Below, in pieces: positions 1 to 10,805 of a stretch of 64,000 bases of DNA (the stretch's first letter is position 1; every line of letters begins with the position of its first letter). The stretch is from Saccharum officinarum. Its lineage: Eukaryota; Streptophyta; Magnoliopsida; Poales; Poaceae. The stretch is from assembly GCA_020631735.1 (NCBI GenBank), contig CM036188.1, positions 14,612,214 through 14,676,213 on the forward strand, given 5' to 3'. The notes below the pieces were generated by a model. That model was not told the origin of the DNA, ran no database searches, and saw nothing but the letters and a program-made list of their open reading frames with translations. Both the position numbers and the translations under genes were made by a program.

Positions 1-62
1 ACTTTATTCTTTTATTATGCTGATTTTCAACTTCAGCTTTGAATATTTTGAATTTATCCAAT
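1..62 (-). repeat. Displaced copy of the integrase-core segment
   Basis: Bases 1-62 are identical by eye to 1527-1588, which encode the stretch around LDKFKIFKAEVENQHNK of the integrase core. In the sense direction the element therefore runs into RT and then re-enters integrase sequence in another frame. This suggests a tandem or template-switched arrangement that continues to the left of the window. Confidence 0.8.
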
Positions 63-3000
63 TGAAAAAAAGAAAAATAAATGCATTCTTCAATTTTGCA
101 TAAATGCAATTATCCTCTATATTCTCTTTAAACCCAAAAGCTTTTATGGTACGATCAAACTTCAAATACCATTGTCTTGAAGCTTGTTTTAACCCATAAA
201 TTAATTTCTTTAGGCGGCATCTCATTCGTTCTTTTCCTTCCATGACAAAACCTTTCGGTTGTGCCATATAGACATTTTCCTCTAAATCCCCATTGAGAAA
301 TGTCGTCTTTACATCCATCTGATGCAACTCTAAATTGTAGTGTGCTACTAATGCCATTATTATTCTGAAGGAATCCTTACATGAGACTGGAGAAAACGTC
401 TCATTGTAGTCAATTCCTTCTCTTTGCGTAAAGCCTTTTGCCATAAGTCACGCTTTTAACTTGTCTACATTCCCTCTAGAGTCATATTTAATCTTGTAGA
501 CCCATTTACAGTCTACTATTTTGGCTCCTTTAGGAATGGTTTCAAGTTCCCATACTTTATTCACCTTCATCGATTTCATTTCATCTTGCATGGCCTCCAA
601 CCATTTGGATGAGTGGCCGCTACTCATGGCTTCTTCATATGAGGTGGGATCACCCTCCATATGAAACTCTTCGGTCTCATAGACCTCGTAATAGCTAGGA
701 ATAGGTGACCTCCTAGCTCTTTGAGACCTTCTTGGGGCCTCCTCATTTGGCACATCTACATCTTGGGGCTGTTGTTGTCCCCCTCCATCTGCAGCAATGG
801 GTTCTATGGTTTCCTGAAGAACAGGTTCTACATTATCATTTATCGTTGCCGCATGAGGAACAATGACAGGTGCTGGCACCGTAGTGTCGGGCACTGACGG
901 TGTGGCAAAGACTGGTAACTCGAAATAAGGCTCCTGAATCATCGGAGTGGGCGCAGTCACCCGCTTCTCTTCAAGATCAATTTTCCGAGCTGCCACGCTC
1001 CCCCTCATCATGTTGTCCTCTAGGAAGACAGCGTGTCTCGTTTCTACAAACTTTGTATATCTGTCAGGACAGTAGAAACGATAACCTTTTGATTTTTCAG
1101 GATAGCCAATAAAATGGCAACTTACTATTTTGGGATCTAATTTCTCAATGTTTGGGTTAAATACTTTTGCCTCAGCAGGGCTCCCCCAGACACGCAAGTG
1201 TTTTAGCGAGGGTACTCTTCCTGTCCACAACTCATATGGTGTTTTGGGCACCGCTTTACTAGGTACTCTGTTGAGAATATGAATGGTGGTTTTTAACGCC
1301 TCCATCCATAGAGTCAATGGTAAGGTGGAGTAACTTATCATACTACGCACCATATCCATCAATGTTCGATTACGCCTTTCGGCTACTCCATTCTAATGAG
1401 GCTCGCCCGGTGTAGAATACTGGGCGACTATAGTGTTCTCCTGTAAAAACCTCGCAAAGGGTCCAGGAACTTGGCCAAATGGGGTATGCCGACTATAGTT
1501 CTCCCCACCACGGTCAGACCGGACTAACTTTATTCTTTTATTATGCTGATTTTCAACTTCAGCTTTGAATATTTTGAATTTATCCAATGCTTCTGTTCTT
1601 TCTTTGATTGGATAAATATAACCATAATGGGAGTAGTTGTCAGTGAATGTTATGAACGAGTCATAACCATCCACACTTTTCACAGGAAAAGGACCACAAA
1701 TATCTGTGTGTATTATTTCCAAAATTTATGTGCTTCGTTTAGCGTTCCATTTAATTGTTTTTGTGTATTTTCCTTTAATACACTCTATGCATTGTTCTAG
1801 ATCAGAGAACTCTAATGGAGGAAGAATTCCACTTTTAACTAGTCTCTCTATTCTCCCCCTCGAAATATGGCCTAAACGGCAGTGCCATAATTTCGACGAA
1901 GCATCATGAGTTCTCTTTCGCTTTCTATTTTCATTTACAGACGAGGCTACATTATCAATCACATCACATACGGAATTAACATTTTCACAAAGTGATAGCA
2001 AATAAAGATCTTGCTTTTGAAAAGCAATACCAATACGTTCATTATTACATGAAATCTCATACTTGCCATTTCCAAAATGGCAATCAAAACCATCATTGTC
2101 CAAGCATGAAACACTAATCAAATTTCTCTTTAATGAAGGAACAAATAAAACATCTCTGAGTAAAAGAATGAAGCCCTCAGCAAGCTCCAAAGAAACATCG
2201 CCAACAGCTTCGACGTCCGCTTGGAATCCATTTGCAACTTTAATTTGCCTTTCTCTTCTTTGAGTAGTCCTCGTCGAACGGAATCCCTGTAAAGAATTGA
2301 CAACATGAATAGTTGCTCCTGAATCAATCCACCAAGTAGATTTACAATACTGTACATACAATGATTCGTTAACAAAGGTAATAATGTTCTCACCTCTGCA
2401 TTTCATGACATACTTTAAATACTCAGGACAATCTTTCTTGTAATGTCCTTCTTTATGGCAGTGAAGACACTGATCTTTGTTCACCATAATTTTGTTCTGT
2501 TTAGGCTGATGTTGCATGAGAGCTCTACCCTTATCCTTTGACTTTGAGGGAGAGTTGACATTAGCATTGGCATTCTTTTTCTTGTTGTCTCTGACAAAAT
2601 TAAGAGAACCACCACTGGCAGCCCTAATTCTGTCTTCCTCTTGCACACACATTGCAATACAACGTTCAAGATTCCACTTTTCAGGTTGAATGTTGTAACT
2701 GACAACAAAGTTGTCGAATTCTTTAGGCAGAGAAGCAAAAACAACATGTACAAGAAAATCTTCCTAAAGAGCCAAGTTCATTGGCCTGAGCTTGTTGTTC
2801 AGCTGGTTCATTTCTGAGATGTGCTCTCTAATGCCAGTGCCATTTTTGCCACCAGTGTACTGTGCTGTCATGATCTGTTTAATTATCTGTGTAGCATACG
2901 TCTTTGAAGAGCCATGAAACTGACTCTTTATCTTTTCAAGATACTCTGTAGCAGTATCACACTTTGCAATTGAGCCCATTATGGTGGGCTCAATTGTGTT

Positions 3001-3294
3001 CTCTATGACAGCACAACACTTTTTGTTGGCGTTGGTCCAATTTTTCTTGTCAATAGAATATGCCAACTCTATGGGAGCAAAATCCCTTTCTCTCTTATTC
3101 CAATCAGCATCAGATTCATCAGCCCGCCTGACTGGTGCCTCAGGCTCAACAGGGCATGGTGTGGTTTTTATCCACTCCACCTCAACCAAGACAAAGGCCA
3201 GATCAAGCTTCTTCTTCCACTCATTATAGTTATCCCCTTTCAGCTTGGGGATCTTTTCGATAGCATCCATCAAGTTGAAGCTGCCTGAGATCAT
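63..3294 (-). pseudogene. copia gag-pol polyprotein, one frame with four nonsense codons
   Basis: The start is ATG at 3294-3292. In order there is a gag N-terminal domain (about residues 1-210), a CCHC knuckle (CLHCHKEGHYKKDC, plus-strand about 2430-2475), a protease with the WWIDSGATIH active site near 2310, the integrase zinc-binding LWHCRLGH region near 1880, the integrase core with HTDICGPF and the FITFTDNYS aspartate region (1393-1722), the integrase C-terminal part, and RT from WLEAMQDEM (about 600) to NCIYAKLKN. All segments lie in the same reading frame. They are separated only by stops at 2764-2766 (TAG), 1726-1728 (TAA), 1393-1395 (TAG) and 448-450 (TGA). Three of these could arise by a single C-to-T change. 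No frameshift was noticed, so decay is by point mutation. The RT catalytic region and RNase H are missing. Confidence 0.9.
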
Positions 3295-3351
3295 AATCCA
3301 TATAGAATGAGAACATTATATAAAAATATATATATAAAAAAACAAAATTGC

Positions 3352-3754
3352 ATGCCTTAGTTCTGACGTTGGTCAAAAGTAAGACATACAATTTTCACCA
3401 CATTAATTCAAATCACCGTTGGGCAGAAATAGAATTAATGCAGGACGATAATTCAATATGAATATCATAATATTGCTATTAATCAATGTTGGTCAGAATA
3501 ATAACAATATTATAATAACAGTAAAAATTATTCATGTTTCAAAACTTAAATTCTCCCGTTGGTTCGAATTTAATGATGAAACTGAAAAGCTTTAAGTACG
3601 CAGCGGAAAACATTTGTAAAATTCCTATAATTCTATTTTCCAGAAACACTTTATAATCACTCACTGAACAAAATTATCGTTGGATAAAATTGCACATAAT
3701 TTAAAATTTATTCAAATCAAATCAATCAAACATGTAATAATCGTTTCTGGAAAA
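3352..3754 (-). repeat. Stem-loop array with CGTTGG tips in the copia-1 leader
   Basis: Five CGTTGG or TGTTGG cores lie at 3367, 3417, 3487, 3557 and 3678, all between the gag start and the LTR. Complementary arms flank them: 3352-3359/3380-3387 (7 of 8), 3401-3409/3432-3440 (9 of 9), 3467-3481/3499-3513 (14 of 15), 3546-3553/3566-3573 (8 of 8), and a long-range pair 3636-3647/3743-3754 (12 of 12) enclosing the last core. Arm sequences differ between hairpins, while the tip is conserved. On the element sense strand the tip reads CCAACG. A GCAGCGGAAAAC box (3600-3611) recurs in copia-2. Function is unknown; RNA packaging, dimerisation or translation control are possible. Confidence 0.75.
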
Positions 3755-3779
3755 TTAGAAAATGAGAACAACTTTTCTT

Positions 3780-4484
3780 TGCTTCTGGCCCAGCGGGATG
3801 AACCGGCCATATTCTCACTCCCGCGCACGCCATTCATGCTGCGGCCCAGTAGGCCCAGCAGGCGCCGCACGCGAGCCACTTCCCGCGCCCAGGCCGCAAC
3901 ATGGGCCTGGGCCGGGAAAGTGCCGCCCCGCCTGGGCCACGAGCCAGCCCGATCAACCCCGACGTGATCGTGGCCGTCTAGAGGAATCCGACGGCCGACC
4001 GGTGAAGTCGCGTAGACAAAACCCGATCCGGCCGCCTGCTATCAAACCCTAACCTCATTCTCGTTCTTCCTTTCTCTATCCTCTTCCCCATTCTCTCTTC
4101 CACCGCACAGCGAAACGCCGAGGATGGTGGACAAGTCCGTGACTTGCTCTCTGCTGGAGAAGAGGAAGGCAGTGCCGCCGTGATTCCTCTCGCCGGCGCA
4201 CGCGTGCGGCCGGAGTCGCGCGCGGCACCTTCGAGGGAAAACACGGTGGTGCTCTTTGCCGCGCTGGTAAGCGCAAGGCTCGGCTGTGCGGTTTGAGACG
4301 CCGGCGAACGGCGCTGAATCACCGGCGATTCAGACGGCGTGGACCGGGTAGGTGCCCCCTTTCCTTTCAAAGTTAGGGTTAGGGTTCCAGTTTTCCGATC
4401 CGACGGTGTTCTCTATTCTTTTGATTCGAAATCATTCTTATTTGTCTCTGATTTCTTGTCCCGAGCCAGATCTACTAGCTAGTA
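3780..4484 (-). other. GC-rich copia-1 5' leader
   Basis: GC-rich sequence lies between the primer-binding site and the stem-loop array. It holds only short ORFs in several frames with no recognisable domain. Copia-2 has an equivalent GC-rich leader at 20740-21962 with shared short motifs such as GGCCTGGGCCGGGAA and AACCCTAAC. It is probably the untranslated leader of the genomic RNA. Confidence 0.6.
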
Positions 4485-4497
4485 GGCTTTGGTACAA
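4485..4497 (-). other. Degenerate primer-binding site of copia-1
   Basis: Immediately inside the LTR the minus strand reads TTGTACCAAAGCC. It matches the plant initiator-Met tRNA primer site (TGGTATCAGAGCC) at 10 of 13 positions. The position and partial match support a decayed PBS. Confidence 0.5.
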
Positions 4498-4498
4498 A

Positions 4499-4990
4499 TG
4501 TTAGAAACATTTTAGGATCAATAGCAGTAGATTCAGTGGGTACAAATCTTTGATTCATGATAAACAACAACATTTCCTATTACAAACTACTAGGAGGAGA
4601 AGTAGTAGTGCAAACCGGTGGTGTTGGGAAGGACTGGTGCAGAGGAGGAGCAGGAGCCGGGGTTCGTCATCGTCTCGGCGGTGACGATCTGCGCTAGGCA
4701 GCGTCGGTCGGTGAAGAAGGTTGATGCAGTGGAGACGGTGGCGCAGTGAAGTGGCGGCGAAGGTGCTTCTCGTCACTGGTTGCGCCCTCACTAGATCGGG
4801 TTAGGGTTTTTCGGTGGGGATGTATGACTGCCGGTCAACCTCGTAACCAGAGCCGCCAGCCCCCCACCTATATTTATCGCGCAGTGTGACAAGGGCCCTT
4901 CAACCACATACGGTTGGGCGCCCCCGATCAGGGTGCTTGACCAAGTCCCAGCGGGCCGTTGGGCCTCCTGGCGAGGAGATCATTTCAACA
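4499..4990 (-). repeat. copia-1 5' LTR (492 bp)
   Basis: On the minus strand it begins TGTTGAAATGATCTCC and ends in TTTCTAACA, giving TG...CA ends. It resembles the copia-2 LTR in layout: a GATC(A/T)...AACA end, a Gly/Pro-coding-like GC-rich segment, and GATCAGTGGGT versus GATTCAGTGGGT near the other end. Only one LTR of this element is in the window. Confidence 0.7.
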
Positions 4991-5399
4991 TTGGATTACT
5001 ATTTTTTATGCAACATCCTATGTTGTACCCTGTGAGTTAGTTCTTTTAATTTAATCCATTTGAGAAATGTCCATCATGTTAACTGAGCAGCATATAATTG
5101 GACACAATACTATATATCAAATCTGAAAGGAGGAAGGTTTGCAGACCTAGGGGAAATTACATCTCAAACATGCAGTTAAGACATAAGTTGGCAGCTGAAT
5201 TTCAATTTTGTATCTTTTATTACCACACCTCTAGTAATAAAAGAAACATATTTTGTGGACATCACATGTTTTAATTATGTCTGCATTTAACATGACAAGA
5301 AACAGATGATACAACGGAACTCTGAATCTTCCCAAATATTCCGACAGACCTTATTCATATTTTCCCTAACTTCGCTGAACATTTACTCTAAAAATTCTG

Positions 5400-6326
5400 A
5401 ATTTTTTTTTGAAGGTCACCGGGGGGGAGAGGATCCCCACCTGAATTTATATTAAATTGCTCAGAGCCGTAAGGCTAAAAGTTTTGCCAATTACATCATG
5501 TAGACTTTGTTTGTTCTAGTAGGTACTTATTACATAGCAGTTCTGAAAACACCGACCCAAGTTTCTGCAATGATGGCATCCTTCTTTGGAAGTCTTAACT
5601 TCCATAATTGCGCATCAGCCATACGTGTTGCCAGCACTTGCCGTAGAGTTGCACTTTCAGACCAGAAAATCACCCCATTGCGCCGCTTCCATAGCTGCCA
5701 GCAGCACAATGCCACGAAGGTGGAGAAGAATTTTTTAGGCACCCCAACAGGACGCTGTAAATTATGTAGATCAGTAATGCTATCTGGGAGCAGATGGAAC
5801 CCAATTGAATCCCAGAAAGCCTTTGCGAACGAGCATCCCATTATGACATGGTGAGCGGACTCATCGCCAAGGTTGCAGACTTCACAAGTTTCTGTGTCCA
5901 CCACCCTCTTGTTCACTAGATTGGTCTGGCACTGGATTCTGCCTTGCATTAGTAGCCAAGTAAAGAATTGTACGCGCTTTGACGCTCTACTTTCCCACAC
6001 AAAGCTGGCAGATTGCAGTGGAGATCCCTCTCGAGATTTCAGTAGCCTGTAAAGCCCGCCAGAGTCAAATTTTCCCTGAGGCAGGCAGAAAGGCCCAGAC
6101 CTGGCATCAGGCACATCTCGAAGCTCAGTGTGCAGCAGGAGGTGCTTCACTTCTTCTAGTTGATCCATCGCCTGTGTCGTCAAACGGCGGACAAGGAAAC
6201 TTGGGCTGTCAATGCCCTCATTCATCACCTGAGAAACAGAGAGGGTCTTCTTGGAGCAGTGACTGTATAAAGCAGGGAAACAATCAGCCAGGGCCTCATC
6301 ATTAGCCCATGCATCATGCCAGACTT
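5400..6326 (-). mobile_element. 5'-truncated L1-type LINE fragment (RT C-terminus with zinc-binding domain)
   Basis: The minus strand is open through about 260 residues to 5530. It covers the C-terminal part of a plant LINE polyprotein: WHDAWANDEALADCFP, then the conserved SFVWESRASKRVQFFTWLL block, then the zinc motif CEVCNLGDESAHHVIMGC (CxxC...H...C), then WQLWKRRNGVIF. The T-run at 5401-5411 is the poly(A) tail on the minus strand. The catalytic RT is absent because of 5' truncation. Copy 2 of the duplication (junction near 8555-8580) lacks it. A clear target duplication was not found, so the insertion probably came with a small deletion. Confidence 0.8.
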
Positions 6327-6725
6327 TGGGCTCAAATCCTATGACTTTGGGCTCTAAACCGCCATGCAGGCAGCGAGCCACACACTAGTTCTGCTAATAC
6401 TGTGTGGGATGTCATGACCGACATTAATTAATTTAGCAGTCTTCTTGAGCTTGTGATGGACTGGGAGCTTTCTCCATATGCATCCTTACCTGATGCTGAG
6501 GAATAATATAGAGGCTCCCTTTTTTAGGGCTCTGTCTTCTCCGAAAACAATTCTGTCTTTTTGCAAAACATTATTGGTTTCTTGCATTTTGGCTTCACAG
6601 GACAATAGAGAAGCCCTGTGTTTGGTAGAGCCTAGGGAGAAGCCGCCAAAGAAGCTGTGCCAAGAGGCACATAATGATGATCATCACTGAAGATTTTTGG
6701 GATGGTCTCTCAACTCTACTCTGTA

Positions 6726-6976
6726 CTCTCTGTCCCAAAATAACCATGCATCTCATATTTTGAGGAATAAACTGATTCTAAGTTTTACTAGATCCATGGA
6801 AAACTGTATCTTACATCTATACATCTCAATATGTTTAGTATAAAAAATATGGCATAAGTAAACTAACAATGTTTATTTGATATCATAAATATTAATATTT
6901 TTATATACTTAATTAAATTTAAAAATAATTGATTCTTCAAAATATGAGAGTTGTATTTATTTTGGAACGAAGAGAG
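6726..6976. mobile_element. Stowaway-like MITE (copy 1)
   Basis: TA dinucleotides (6724-6725, 6977-6978) flank terminal inverted repeats CTCTCTGTCCCAAAATAA and its complement TTATTTTGGAACGAAGAGAG. The AT-rich interior and 251-bp length fit Tc1/mariner-derived Stowaway elements. Confidence 0.8.
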
Positions 6977-7034
6977 TAGACTTATAGAGTCTAGAGTGTC
7001 AAGATGGGAAACTATGAACAACGACCTTGAGCAA

Positions 7035-7095
7035 GCGCACTTATAGCGCAATGGTACACTTGTGGGTATGTGCCTCGCTCAGTTCGACTCCTAGC
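7035..7095 (+). other. tRNA-like SINE head (copy 1)
   Basis: The segment has an A-box-like TAGCGCAATGGTA and a B-box-like AGTTCGACTCC (7081-7091) at tRNA spacing. The sequence cannot form a full tRNA cloverleaf. Downstream sequence shared with copy 2 extends to about 7200. It is best read as a tRNA-derived SINE promoter region, not a tRNA gene. Confidence 0.5.
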
Positions 7096-8083
7096 TTGCA
7101 GCAGGGTTTGCGTCCCATAATAATTTCAGTGCATCCTCTCGACGTGCGGAGTCACAAACAGACTGCGACACCTTGATGTCTCTGGTGATTTCTCCTAGGA
7201 TGCGTCTTCAAATATACATATGGTTGTAGATCTGGTTTGTTTATGGGTGGTGCAAGTGAGGTGTGCATGTGTGGCCTCGTTGTGCGTGCGTATACAAACA
7301 AATGATACAGCTGTATCTAGATAATAACAGGCATAAAAAAACAACGACCTCGAGATTGTCCAAGTCTTCACTGGACTCGCACAATTGTCTCGGAACATTT
7401 TATTTGTCAGGATCTGATTCCGTCCAGAAGTGACGATCCGAGTACTAGTGGAATGCGACCCTTATGCGAAATTGCAAGACGGATCTTTGCCTTTGTCGCG
7501 GTGTCAGCATCAAGGACTTGTGCGAAGCCTGCCTCTGCGCAGACTAGTCGCTAGTCCTTGGGACTGTTTGCACGAGCTAGCAACTTTTATTAGTTGATGT
7601 TAAAAATTAGTCTAAATTAGTTGAGATTAGCCAGTATAGTTTGCTAACAATTAATTAAAGTTTAGCTACCGGGTAATCGGAGAAGGAATTTGGTGATGTA
7701 GTGGCCGTGATGAATTTGATGAGGCTTCTGATCTCGGTGTCTCTGCTAACCCTATATACCACACGCAAGCGTCGCTCTGCTGTCTCGCTAGTTCACCCAC
7801 TCTGGCCCAAAGATCCTTCGGTTGGCCCACTTCGTCCTGGGCCTTGCCACTTTGTCCAGCTCAGCTTCATCAGCTGCATTCCCTCCCCTCTCCCAAAAAT
7901 AATAAAAAATAATCAGCTGCATTCCCGCAATTGTTTCCCGTCGATTGTGACCTAGGGGAAATTACATCTCAAACATGCAGTTTAAGACACAAGTTGGCAG
8001 CTGAATTTCAATTTTGTATCTTTTATTACCACACCTCTAGTAATAAAAGAAACATATTTTGTGGACATCACATGTTTTAATTA

Positions 8084-8434
8084 GAGCATCTCCAAGAGTT
8101 TGCCAAAATTCACTTGACAAATATCGTGATTTGGCAACTTGCTAAGATATATGACAAGTGACAAAATAGACTCTCTCCAAGAGTTTGCCATTTGGACTTG
8201 GTAAAATAAGAAGAGGCCCGCTAAGCGAACGAAGAGCCCCGCTAAGAAACGAAGAGCCCCGCTTAAATATGTACGTGAAGCCGGATGCGCGCTCAGCGCG
8301 CAAATATACGCGTGGAGGGGGGAGATCTGCCAAGTTCCTAAAATTTGCCAAGTTGGATGCCAAACTGTTGGAGCATAATTTTTTCTGTTTTGCTAAAAAT
8401 AGATGGATACCAAGTTGATTTGGCAAAGATGCTC
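8084..8434. mobile_element. PIF/Harbinger (Tourist-type) MITE with empty paralogous site
   Basis: The 351-bp element begins GAGCATCTCCAAGAGTTTGCC and ends in the inverted counterpart TTTGGCAAAGATGCTC. It is flanked by TTA duplications (8081-8083, 8435-8437). The empty site is visible in duplication copy 1 at about 5271-5275, so the insertion post-dates the duplication. The interior holds a short repeated GAAGAGCCCCGCT motif (near 8231 and 8257). Confidence 0.9.
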
Positions 8435-8977
8435 TTATGTCTTCATTTAACATGGCAAGAAACAGATGATACAACGGAACTCTGAATCTTCCCAAATATT
8501 CCGACAGACCTTATTCATATTCTCCCTAACTTCGCTGAACATTTACTCTAAAAATTCTGAAAATTTGTGAGCACACTTTGGACTCAAATCCTATGACTTT
8601 GGGCTCTAAACCGCCATGCAGGCAGCGAGCCACCCACTAGTTCTGCTAATACTGTGTGGGATGTCATGACCGACATTAATTAATTTAGCAGTCTTCTTGA
8701 GCTTGTGATGGACTGGGAGCTCTCTCCATATGCATCCTTACCTGATGCTGAGGAATAATATAGAGGCTCCCTTTTTTAGGGCTCTGTCTTCTCCGAAAAC
8801 AATTCTGTCTTTTTGCAAAACATAATTGGTTTCTTGCATTTTGGCTTCACAGGACAATAGAGAAGCCCTGTGTTTGGTAGAGCCTAGGGAGAAGCCGCCA
8901 AAGAAGCTGTGCCAAGAGGCACATAATGATGCTCATCACTGAAGATTTTTGGGATGGTCTCTCAACTCTACTCTGTA

Positions 8978-9228
8978 CTCTCCGTCCCAAAATAACCATG
9001 CATCTCATATTTTGAGGAATAAACTGATTCTAAGTTTTACTAGATCCATGGAAAACTGTATCTTACATCTATACATCTCAATATGTTTAGTATAAAAAAT
9101 ATGGCATAAGTAAACTAACAATGTTTATTTGATATCACAAATATTAATATTTTTATATACTTAATTAAATTTAAAATTAATTGACTCTTCAAAATATGAG
9201 AGTTGTATTTATTTTGGAACGAAGAGAG
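8978..9228. mobile_element. Stowaway-like MITE (copy 2)
   Basis: It is the paralogue of 6726-6976 with the same 251-bp length, with TA at 8976-8977 and 9229-9230. Its 5' end, CTCTCCGTCCC, is closer to the Stowaway consensus than copy 1. It was present before the tandem duplication. Confidence 0.8.
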
Positions 9229-9286
9229 TAGACTTATAGAGTCTAGAGTGTCAAGATGGGAAACTATGATCAAGAACCTCAAGCAA

Positions 9287-9347
9287 GCGCACTTGTAGCG
9301 CAGTGGTACACTTGCGGCTATGTGACTCGCTCAGTTCGACTCCTAGC
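9287..9347 (+). other. tRNA-like SINE head (copy 2)
   Basis: The A-box-like TAGCGCAGTGG is at 9296-9306 and the B-box-like AGTTCGACTCC at 9333-9343. The A box is closer to the tRNA consensus than in copy 1 (7035-7095). Confidence 0.5.
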
Positions 9348-10167
9348 TTGCAGCAGGGTTTGCGTCCCATAATAATTTCAGTGCATCCTCTCGACGTGTG
9401 GAGTCACAAAGAGACTGCGACACCTTGATGTCTCTGGTGATTTCTCCTAGGATGCGTCTTCAAATATATGTATGGTTGTAGATCTGGTTTGTTTATGGGT
9501 GGTGCAAGTGAGGTGTGCATGTGTGGTCTCGTTGTGCGTGCGTATACAAACAAATGTTAGAGCTGTATCTAGATAATAACAGGCATAAAAAAAACAACGA
9601 CCTCGAGATTGTCCAAGTCTTCACCGGACTCGCACAATTGTCTCCGAACATTTTATTGGTCAGGATCTGCTTCCGTCCAGAAGTGACGATCCGAGTACTA
9701 GTGGAATGGGACCCTTATGCGAAATTGCAAGACGGATCTTTTGCCTTTGTCGCGGTGTCAGCATCAAGGACCTGTGCGAAGCCGCACTCTGCGCAGACTA
9801 GTCGCTAGTCCTTGGGACTGTTTGCACGAGCTAGCAATTTTTATTAGTTGACGTAAAAAAATAGTCTAAATTAGTTGAGATTAGCCAGTATAGTTTGCTA
9901 ACAAAAGTTTAGCTACCGGGTAATCGGAGAAGGAATTTGGTGATGGAGTGGTTGTGATGAATTTGATGAGGCTTCTGATCTCGGTGTCTCTGCTACCCCT
10001 ATATACCACACGCAAGCGTCGCTCTGCTGTCTCGCTAGTTCAACCACTCTGGCCCAAAGATCCTTCGGTTGGCCCGCTTCGTCCTGGGCCTTGGCACTTT
10101 GTCCAGCTCAGTTTGCTCAAAAAAAAAAAAAATACTGCATTCCAGCCATTGTTTCGCGCTGATTGTG

Positions 10168-10518
10168 AGCTGACAGAGGCTGTGACCGATCGCCCGGCCC
10201 AATACGGCTCCGGCTACTGGCCATCTTTTCCGGGTGCAGTGACTGGATGGCCCTCCTGGTGGGTCCAGTTCCAAGGATTCCTAAGCTTTGCCCGGAGCTG
10301 ACAACGACACTCCTGTAGCGAGAGATGTTGTTGCATGGACAGACGGACGCACGGAAGTGATGTCGCCATGTTGCTCGCGCCTTGTGCTTCCTTTGGTTTT
10401 GGCTCCCTGAGCTCTAGCCGCTGAGTCCCGCCCGCTCACCCGCCGGTGGCCACTCCGGCCCCGGCATTCACCCACCATCCCACCGTCGACCGCCCCGGGC
10501 ACGCCGTCCATCCCCGCC
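10168..10518. other. No gene seen
   Basis: GC-rich sequence with no recognisable feature. It may be the 5' flank of the zinc-knuckle gene at 10519, but no TATA box or other signal was identified. Confidence 0.4.
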
Positions 10519-10771
10519 ATGGAGTGCAGCTCCTGCTCCCGTCGTTCTTGGGTAGACGAGGTTGAGAAGGATGAGGCTGCTCGGAGCACTAGCAGATCCG
10601 TGTTCCTCGAGCTGCCCCCTCTCACCGGTCACCGCAGCTACCCACGCCGAGCTCGTCCTACGCTCGAGCTCTCTCTTGATCCAGAGACGGAGCCCTTTCC
10701 TGGCTCTCCGGAGGGATCCGCTGCGAGGCTACACTTCTCCGACTCAGAGGCCTCGCTCGGCGAGTCTGACA

Positions 10772-10805
<34 letters not shown>

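Larger units (their letters stand above)
1..4990 (-). mobile_element. Ty1/copia LTR retrotransposon copia-1 (5' LTR through RT; 3' part rearranged or outside window)
   Basis: Read on the minus strand the order is LTR (4990 to 4499), degenerate primer-binding site, GC-rich leader, stem-loop array, gag with a CCHC zinc knuckle, aspartic protease, integrase and reverse transcriptase. Integrase before RT is the copia order. RT stops just before the expected YVDD active-site region, at about position 63, and the sequence then jumps back to a copy of the integrase start. No 3' LTR is in the window. The gag-pol frame has four stop codons, so the copy is not autonomous. It belongs to a family related to copia-2 (16492-22397), which shares the leader architecture and homologous RT text. 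Confidence 0.9.
5144..7949. repeat. Tandem duplication, copy 1 (with LINE insertion)
   Basis: From GACCTAGGGGAAATTAC to TTTCCCGTCGATTGTGA this segment matches 7950-10167 in the same orientation, apart from insertions and scattered substitutions. Copy 1 has a LINE fragment (5400-6326) that copy 2 lacks. Both copies share a Stowaway MITE, a tRNA-like sequence and a small block beginning GTGATGAATTTGATGAGG that has no recognised coding function. Confidence 0.85.
7950..10167. repeat. Tandem duplication, copy 2 (with MITE insertion)
   Basis: It is the counterpart of 5144-7949. It carries the 351-bp MITE 8084-8434, absent at the equivalent point of copy 1 (near 5273), and lacks the LINE fragment. 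Its right end, TTTCGCGCTGATTGTGA, matches the right end of copy 1. Short internal deletions (for example near 9900) and substitutions show that the two copies have been diverging. Confidence 0.85.

Noticed and set aside
4555..4791. Short ORF inside the copia-1 LTR
   Set aside because: It lies within the LTR, has no domain and reads low-complexity Leu/Arg-rich sequence.
7035..7095. A functional tRNA gene
   Set aside because: Only the A and B boxes fit; acceptor and anticodon stems do not pair, so a SINE head is more likely.
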